Positions 54,360 through 58,227 of a DNA stretch of 58,227 nt are shown here, piece after piece (positions within the stretch are counted from its first letter, which is position 1; every line of letters begins with the position of its first letter). The notes beneath the pieces are model-generated. The model made no database searches. It saw only the letters and a list, made by a program, of their open reading frames with translations, and was not told where the DNA came from. Source of the DNA: Ignavibacteria bacterium CG1_02_37_35 (lineage in GTDB: Bacteria; Bacteroidota; Ignavibacteria; Ignavibacteriales; Ignavibacteriaceae); the NCBI GenBank assembly GCA_001871325.1, contig MNVA01000037.1, positions 1 through 58,227 of the forward strand, given 5' to 3'. The position numbers were made by a program, and so were the translations under genes.

Positions 54360-55094
54360 TTATTCGGGAATATGTACGAGAACATATTTATTAGCTGATT
54401 TTCCTATGAAATGGGCTTCTTCTATCGTCATGTGCATATCATCGTCAACAGCATCTTTATGCCCAGCCTCAAGAACAGCAAGGTCAGCACCATTTGCGGC
54501 TTTTACCAAAGAATCGCAATAACCGGTATCACCGCCGTAGCAAATAGTTTTCCCCCCGTAGGTGAAATTGAACCCCAATGCGGGAACAATTCTTTTATTT
54601 TTTTTATTAGGAAGAAATTCTTTATGAAGGACCGCAAAAGGTTTAACCTTTACATTTTTTACGGAAAAATTTTTACCGCTGCTGATTTTTTTCAATTCAA
54701 TTTTATAAGGAAGATCATTTGCATAAACTTTTGTGAAAGCCTGGTAGATGCTTTCAATTTCTATGCAGCCAACCGGGTAATAGATTTTAAGCCGGGAGGT
54801 TTTGTTCATTACGCGTAAATAAGTAAGCAGAGACCAAACCCCGCCAAGGTGATCGTGGTGCCCATGAGTAACGAAAATATGGGAAATTTTTTTCAAACTT
54901 TCCACGCCGAGCTCCTTGCTCAAATCACGAAGAATTCCATCACCCGGATCAATTACAAAATGATTTTCTGCGGCAGTTAGTAAAATTCCGGTTGCAATAT
55001 TCGGAATGGAGCAGAAGATTTTAATTGAAAAATCTTTTTTCTTCCAAACGATGGGATATTTTGGCGTTGATTTATCTTGTTTTTTTTTCATCAT
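54360..55094 (-). CDS. Metallo-beta-lactamase-fold hydrolase
   Basis: The zinc-dependent hydrolase fold is clear: FVTHGHHDHLGGVWSLL has the HxHxDH metal motif, preceded by VIDPGDG and followed by KPFAVLHKE, CYGGDTGYCDSL, and a C-terminal YVLVHIPE. The overall order resembles the RNase Z/arylsulfatase-like branch, so a phosphodiesterase or similar activity is possible. I choose the ATG at 55094 (244 residues), which avoids overlap with feoB; the frame stays open 19 codons upstream. It follows feoB by 5 bases, and is probably the last gene of the iron operon. Confidence 0.85.
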   Translation of the reverse strand: MMKKKQDKSTPKYPIVWKKKDFSIKIFCSIPNIATGILLTAAENHFVIDPGDGILRDLSKELGVESLKKISHIFVTHGHHDHLGGVWSLLTYLRVMNKTSRLKIYYPVGCIEIESIYQAFTKVYANDLPYKIELKKISSGKNFSVKNVKVKPFAVLHKEFLPNKKNKRIVPALGFNFTYGGKTICYGGDTGYCDSLVKAANGADLAVLEAGHKDAVDDDMHMTIEEAHFIGKSANKYVLVHIPE

Positions 55095-55099
55095 ACAAA

Positions 55100-57130
55100 T
55101 TAAATAATAATTTGAGCGACGATACCGCCGATTAAAAAGGCGAAGACCCACGCACTGAACCAGATGATTAGTCCTTCTTTCACCCCGCGTTCTTTTATCA
55201 TGATAATAAAAGCAGCGATACAGGGAACAAATAACGTTATGGTTATAAGTGCAACGGTGATCTGCATCGGCATTAAATGTAAGCCGAACAACCCTGCAGC
55301 TCCGAAATCTCTTCTTACAACTCCCATCACAAAAGCAGTTGCGGCTGCTTTAGGCAGTTTAAGCCAATGCGTTGTTACCGGCGCAAGAATATCCTGAAAG
55401 ACGGTTAACATCCCGGCGATATCTAAAAGTCCAACCGCTAAAGCACCGACAAAGAACCAGACGGATGCTTCTTTCATAAATCCATACGCTCTAAAAAAAG
55501 TTTTTTTGAAAGCGTTGTCTAATCTTGGTAAACGCATGATCGGTAAATCAATTAAAAGGGGAGTTGATTGCCCTGGTAAAAATTTATTTAATGTTGTTGA
55601 GATAACAACGAGCGTTGAAAATATAACCGTTACATAAATAAGCAATGGAGCTATTCCCGCTCCGCTTAACAAAACGGCAATTACGGCAAGCTGCGCCGAA
55701 CAGGGAATAACATACATCAAAATTGCCGTAGCAATAGTTTTTTCTCTTTCGCTGCCGAGCAGCCGTGTAGTGATTGCCGCCATAGTTACACAGCCGAATC
55801 CAAGCAATATCGGAATGACAGCCCTACCGTTCAATCCTATTCTATTCATCATTCTATCAAGCATAGTTGCCAGGCGCGGAAGATACCCGCTGTCCTCCAT
55901 TAACGCCATTGCAAAATAGAATGCCGAAACAAGCGGCAAAAGCAGAAACAACAAATACGTAATTGTCATACTGATTATGCCGAACTCACCAAATAAAAGT
56001 TTTGCCATCCAATTGGAAAACTTGAAATCAACTACGGCATTCTCATCCCGTGAGACGTGCTTAAATTCTTGTTCTTTTTTCGAATCTTTCTTCAGATTTT
56101 CTTTAAAGGTATAAATTCTTATTCTATTTGCCGGATCCGCTTCATCTTTTAAAGTAACCGCAATTTCGGAGGGAGTATAATTTGCCACATACGATTTCAG
56201 ATAATACTCAAAATATTTTTTGCCGATCGTTTTTTCAGTAAAGTTTACGACTCTTTGCGAAACAAAATCTCCGATAAAAAAATAAAGAACCGTAAGCATC
56301 ACAAGTAAAATTGGAATTCCCGTAATCGGGTTTAGCGAGTACTTACCTAAAGCATTAAAGAAAAGTCCCTTCGGTGAATCTTCACGTTCAACTGATGACA
56401 CAACTTCATTAACACGGTTTCTTCGTTCAATGTAAATAAACTCCCTATCATCTCCCGAACCGCACGGGATACCGTGTTTAGCGGCTGTAAACTCATCTCC
56501 TTCGGTTATCAATAACGCTTCGGCTTGAGAACCTACTCGATTTAAAGTCTCATGCAAAACGTGATGCAGCCCGTCTGGCTGGATACCAACTTTGGCTGTT
56601 GCAATTGCTTCATCAAGTTTTTCAAAACCGATTTTTTTAACCGCTGAAGTTTCGTAAACCGGAACTCCGAGAAGCTCCGAAAGTTTTTCTGTATCAATCT
56701 TAATTTTTCTTTTGATCAATTCATCGCTAAAATTTAGAAAGACGGAAATCTTCTTTCCCATATCAATTAATTGTAGAGTAAGAAAGAGGTCTCTTTCAAG
56801 ATGAAGCGAGTTGATAACATTAATAACGATATCAGCTTCAAGAATGATATCACGCGCGACTTTTTCTTCGTCATTAAACGAAGAAACGCCGTAAACTCCG
56901 GGGGTATCGTACACTTCGGAATTTTTATAAAATCCTTTCGTAATTGAAACGGTCGTTCCGGGGAAGTTTGAGACATCAACGTACGTTCCGCTTAAATAAT
57001 TAAAAAAAAGCGATTTGCCGACATTCGGATTTCCGACAAGAACAATTTTTTGGATACCGCCGCCTGTCCCGCTCAATAAAACATTTTCTAAGTGCAGGTG
57101 ATGTTCTTTATGTTCGATAACGTCTTTCAA
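55100..57130 (-). CDS. feoB: Ferrous iron transporter FeoB
   Basis: The 676-residue protein imports Fe(II) across the inner membrane. The N-terminal G domain has G1 GNPNVGKS (residues 33-40), the G2 region NFPGTTVSI, G3 DTPG (75-78), and an NxxD-type G4 (NFSD). A helical insertion domain follows. The membrane part contains the two gate motifs with conserved Cys, GFGCVTMAAITTRLL and IPCSAQLAVIAVLL. A charged extracytoplasmic insert of about 70 residues sits after the first membrane helix. Length is slightly below typical FeoB. It is 8 bases after feoA. Confidence 0.94.
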   Translation of the reverse strand: MKDVIEHKEHHLHLENVLLSGTGGGIQKIVLVGNPNVGKSLFFNYLSGTYVDVSNFPGTTVSITKGFYKNSEVYDTPGVYGVSSFNDEEKVARDIILEADIVINVINSLHLERDLFLTLQLIDMGKKISVFLNFSDELIKRKIKIDTEKLSELLGVPVYETSAVKKIGFEKLDEAIATAKVGIQPDGLHHVLHETLNRVGSQAEALLITEGDEFTAAKHGIPCGSGDDREFIYIERRNRVNEVVSSVEREDSPKGLFFNALGKYSLNPITGIPILLVMLTVLYFFIGDFVSQRVVNFTEKTIGKKYFEYYLKSYVANYTPSEIAVTLKDEADPANRIRIYTFKENLKKDSKKEQEFKHVSRDENAVVDFKFSNWMAKLLFGEFGIISMTITYLLFLLLPLVSAFYFAMALMEDSGYLPRLATMLDRMMNRIGLNGRAVIPILLGFGCVTMAAITTRLLGSEREKTIATAILMYVIPCSAQLAVIAVLLSGAGIAPLLIYVTVIFSTLVVISTTLNKFLPGQSTPLLIDLPIMRLPRLDNAFKKTFFRAYGFMKEASVWFFVGALAVGLLDIAGMLTVFQDILAPVTTHWLKLPKAAATAFVMGVVRRDFGAAGLFGLHLMPMQITVALITITLFVPCIAAFIIMIKERGVKEGLIIWFSAWVFAFLIGGIVAQIII

Positions 57131-57137
57131 TCTCTTC

Positions 57138-57371
57138 TCAAGTAATTTTAATTTTTACAAAAATTGACCTGGCGAGTTCGTATCCAATCGCAATTTCCTG
57201 CCGGTTTTTCTGAACGATGATGGTTCCGCCGGGTAATCGTCCCAGACAAAAAATGGTATCCCCTACCGATATTCCAAGCCTGATCAGCTGCACTTTGATG
57301 ATTCCGGAAGGAAGTTTTTCAATGGTAAAGTAAGTCCCTTTTTTGATAGTGTCCAATGTTTTAATTCCCAT
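57138..57371 (-). CDS. feoA: FeoA-domain protein
   Basis: A 77-residue SH3-like FeoA domain containing IKVQLIRLGISVGDTIFCLGRLPGGTIIVQKNRQEIAIGYELARSIFVKI; the paired turn and the terminal LARSIFV are standard. FeoA assists FeoB. I choose the ATG at 57371, giving the usual start and an 11-base overlap with fur; upstream in-frame codons would add 13 atypical residues. Position between fur and feoB supports the call. Confidence 0.9.
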   Translation of the reverse strand: MGIKTLDTIKKGTYFTIEKLPSGIIKVQLIRLGISVGDTIFCLGRLPGGTIIVQKNRQEIAIGYELARSIFVKIKIT

Positions 57372-57816
57372 GAAAATACTTACAATTCTTTCCTTTTTTG
57401 CAGCGGGCAAAAATATTAAATGAAAAACTTGACGGAAGAAAATTTAAATCCCGGCAAACTTGCTGCTCTATCTTGTCCAAACCATTGGAGGCAAATTCAA
57501 GGATCCTCCCACAGTCAACACAGATAAGGTGATCGTGCAATTGTTTCTTAAAATTGCTTTCAAACCTTTTCATTTTATCGCCGAAGTTGCAAATGGAAAG
57601 GAGTTCGCACTGAGCTAAGAGTTCAAGTGTATTGTAAACAGTAGCTCGTGAGATAAGGGAATTTTTCTTTTTCATTTCGATGAAGAGCTCATCAGCAGAA
57701 AAATGTCCCTTAAATTCCAAAGCGGCATCGAGGATCTCAAAGCGCTCGGGAGTTATCCGGTTACTTCCGTTCTTTAGAAATTCTCTAAAGATGTCGGCTG
57801 CATTTTGTATCGCCAA
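57361..57816 (-). CDS. fur: Fur-family transcriptional regulator
   Basis: A 151-residue regulator. The N-terminal winged helix shows NRITPERFEILDAALEFKGHFSADELFIEMKKKNSLISRATVYNTLELLAQCELL. The C-terminal metal-binding region has HDHLICVDCGRILEF with its His and Cys ligands. The usual second CXXC is degenerate (CKKGKNC near the C terminus). Linkage to feoA-feoB suggests iron sensing, though Zur- or PerR-like roles share the fold. The TTG at 57816 is the only reasonable start. A 21-bp palindrome 16 bases upstream is a likely autoregulatory operator. Confidence 0.9.
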   Translation of the reverse strand: MAIQNAADIFREFLKNGSNRITPERFEILDAALEFKGHFSADELFIEMKKKNSLISRATVYNTLELLAQCELLSICNFGDKMKRFESNFKKQLHDHLICVDCGRILEFASNGLDKIEQQVCRDLNFLPSSFSFNIFARCKKGKNCKYFHGN

Positions 57817-57831
57817 AGTTTTCTCACTTAT

Positions 57832-57852
57832 TATTTAGATTCAATCTACATA
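57832..57852. promoter_or_regulatory. Putative Fur-type operator
   Basis: A 21-bp inverted repeat with a central C at 57842 and nine of ten mirrored pairs; the core is TAGATT-C-AATCTA. It lies 16 bases before the fur start codon and overlaps an AT-rich -10-like region. Size and symmetry fit a Fur-family binding site controlling fur-feoA-feoB. Confidence 0.65.
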
Positions 57853-58030
57853 AAAATAGGGGAATATTTTTTTAGAAACAAGGGACGGGAAAATATTTTA
57901 GTTTAATCAAAAGAAATATTGCTTGACCTGAACGAGCCAAAACATAACTCTTGAACGAATGATTGCATAATCGAATGGAAAACGCTGAGCCATTCAGTTC
58001 CATGCAGCCATTCCGATCTCTGGTTGTTAG

Positions 58031-58170
58031 GCACTTAGAGAATCGCTATCGCTAACATGTTAACGATAATTAAATATCGAATATTGAACAAGGAATATTG
58101 AATTTCGAAGTGAATGCAATCCGTATTTTAACTTCATCATTCGAAATTCCTTGTTCGATATTCATTATTC
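58031..58170 (-). repeat. Palindromic heptad element, copy 2 (inverted)
   Basis: Minus-strand heptads run from 58170 to 58129: GAATAAT, GAATATC, GAACAAG, GAATTTC, GAATGAT, GAAGTTA. Plus-strand heptads run toward them from 58079 to 58113: GAATATT, GAACAAG, GAATATT, GAATTTC, GAAGTGA. The 42-base arm differs from copy 1 at one base. The flank down to GCACTTA at 58031 is also shared, including a 20-bp near-palindrome centred on TAACATGTTA (58048-58067). The rest of the gene-free 57853-58227 stretch shows nothing I recognise. Confidence 0.75.
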
Positions 58171-58227
58171 ATTTTTTCCTTTAGCTTTTTTCACAAGCAG
58201 GGTCTTGGGAAAAACGTAGTACCTTAT

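Noticed and set aside
53093-58170. Composite transposon
   Set aside because: No transposase gene and no clear target-site duplications around the element copies.

Overview
The window is an AT-rich chromosomal segment from a bacterium of the Fibrobacterota-Chlorobiota-Bacteroidota group, most likely an Ignavibacteria-like lineage. This is inferred, not tested by search. The grounds are two secreted Asp-box proteins ending in a type IX secretion sorting domain with an NFPNPFNP motif, a menaquinone cluster, a meso-diaminopimelate-type MurE, promoter-like TAnnTTTA(C) elements, and a division cluster without murB and ddl. Genes are packed tightly; ATGA or TAATG overlaps are the rule inside operons. 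I see no tRNA, rRNA, CRISPR array, prophage or transposase.

Layout. 1-7343: an RND efflux system made of a truncated first permease, a membrane-fusion adaptor and a second permease. A small GxxExxY gene bounded by inverted 9-bp arrays is inserted between the first two. 7411-9879: a SpoIIE-type phosphatase (minus) and an RsmB-type rRNA methyltransferase. 10046-26046: a complete dcw cluster (mraZ-rsmH-ftsL-ftsI-murE-murF-mraY-murD-ftsW-murG-murC-ftsQ-ftsA-ftsZ) behind one promoter that abuts three 10-bp-spaced MraZ boxes. 26087-27418: a CPXCG zinc-ribbon-like protein and a Sua5-type tRNA t6A enzyme. 27384-35363 (minus): purM, a TatD-radical SAM fusion, a PBP4-type peptidase, and menH-menB-menA-menE. 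35474-40439: hrcA-grpE-dnaJ, a ComEA-like helix-hairpin-helix protein, a PilM-like protein and rsmD.

40595-48252 (minus): a full tryptophan operon, trpE-G-D-C-F-aroF-B-A. Ahead of trpE lies a classic attenuator: a promoter, a 31-codon leader with three consecutive Trp codons, an antiterminator and an intrinsic terminator, all visible in the sequence. 48457-52707 (minus): two secreted Asp-box proteins. 52708-53263: a gene-free, hairpin-rich stretch followed by a palindromic element. 53264-57816 (minus): a TolB-like propeller protein, then fur-feoA-feoB-metallohydrolase, an iron-uptake module under a 21-bp palindromic operator. A second, inverted copy of the palindromic element closes the window.

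The least explained signal is a class of short-period arrays between genes, in which a fixed 3-6 base core alternates with variable bases at a strict period of 7, 8 or 9. The clearest are two elements (53093-53243 and 58031-58170) built from 7-mers GAANNNN. Six point one way and five point back at them in register, and the two elements lie in opposite orientation around the tolB-like/iron module. Related arrays occur at 2396-2429/2824-2850 (around the GxxExxY gene), 8585-8635 and 40445-40558.
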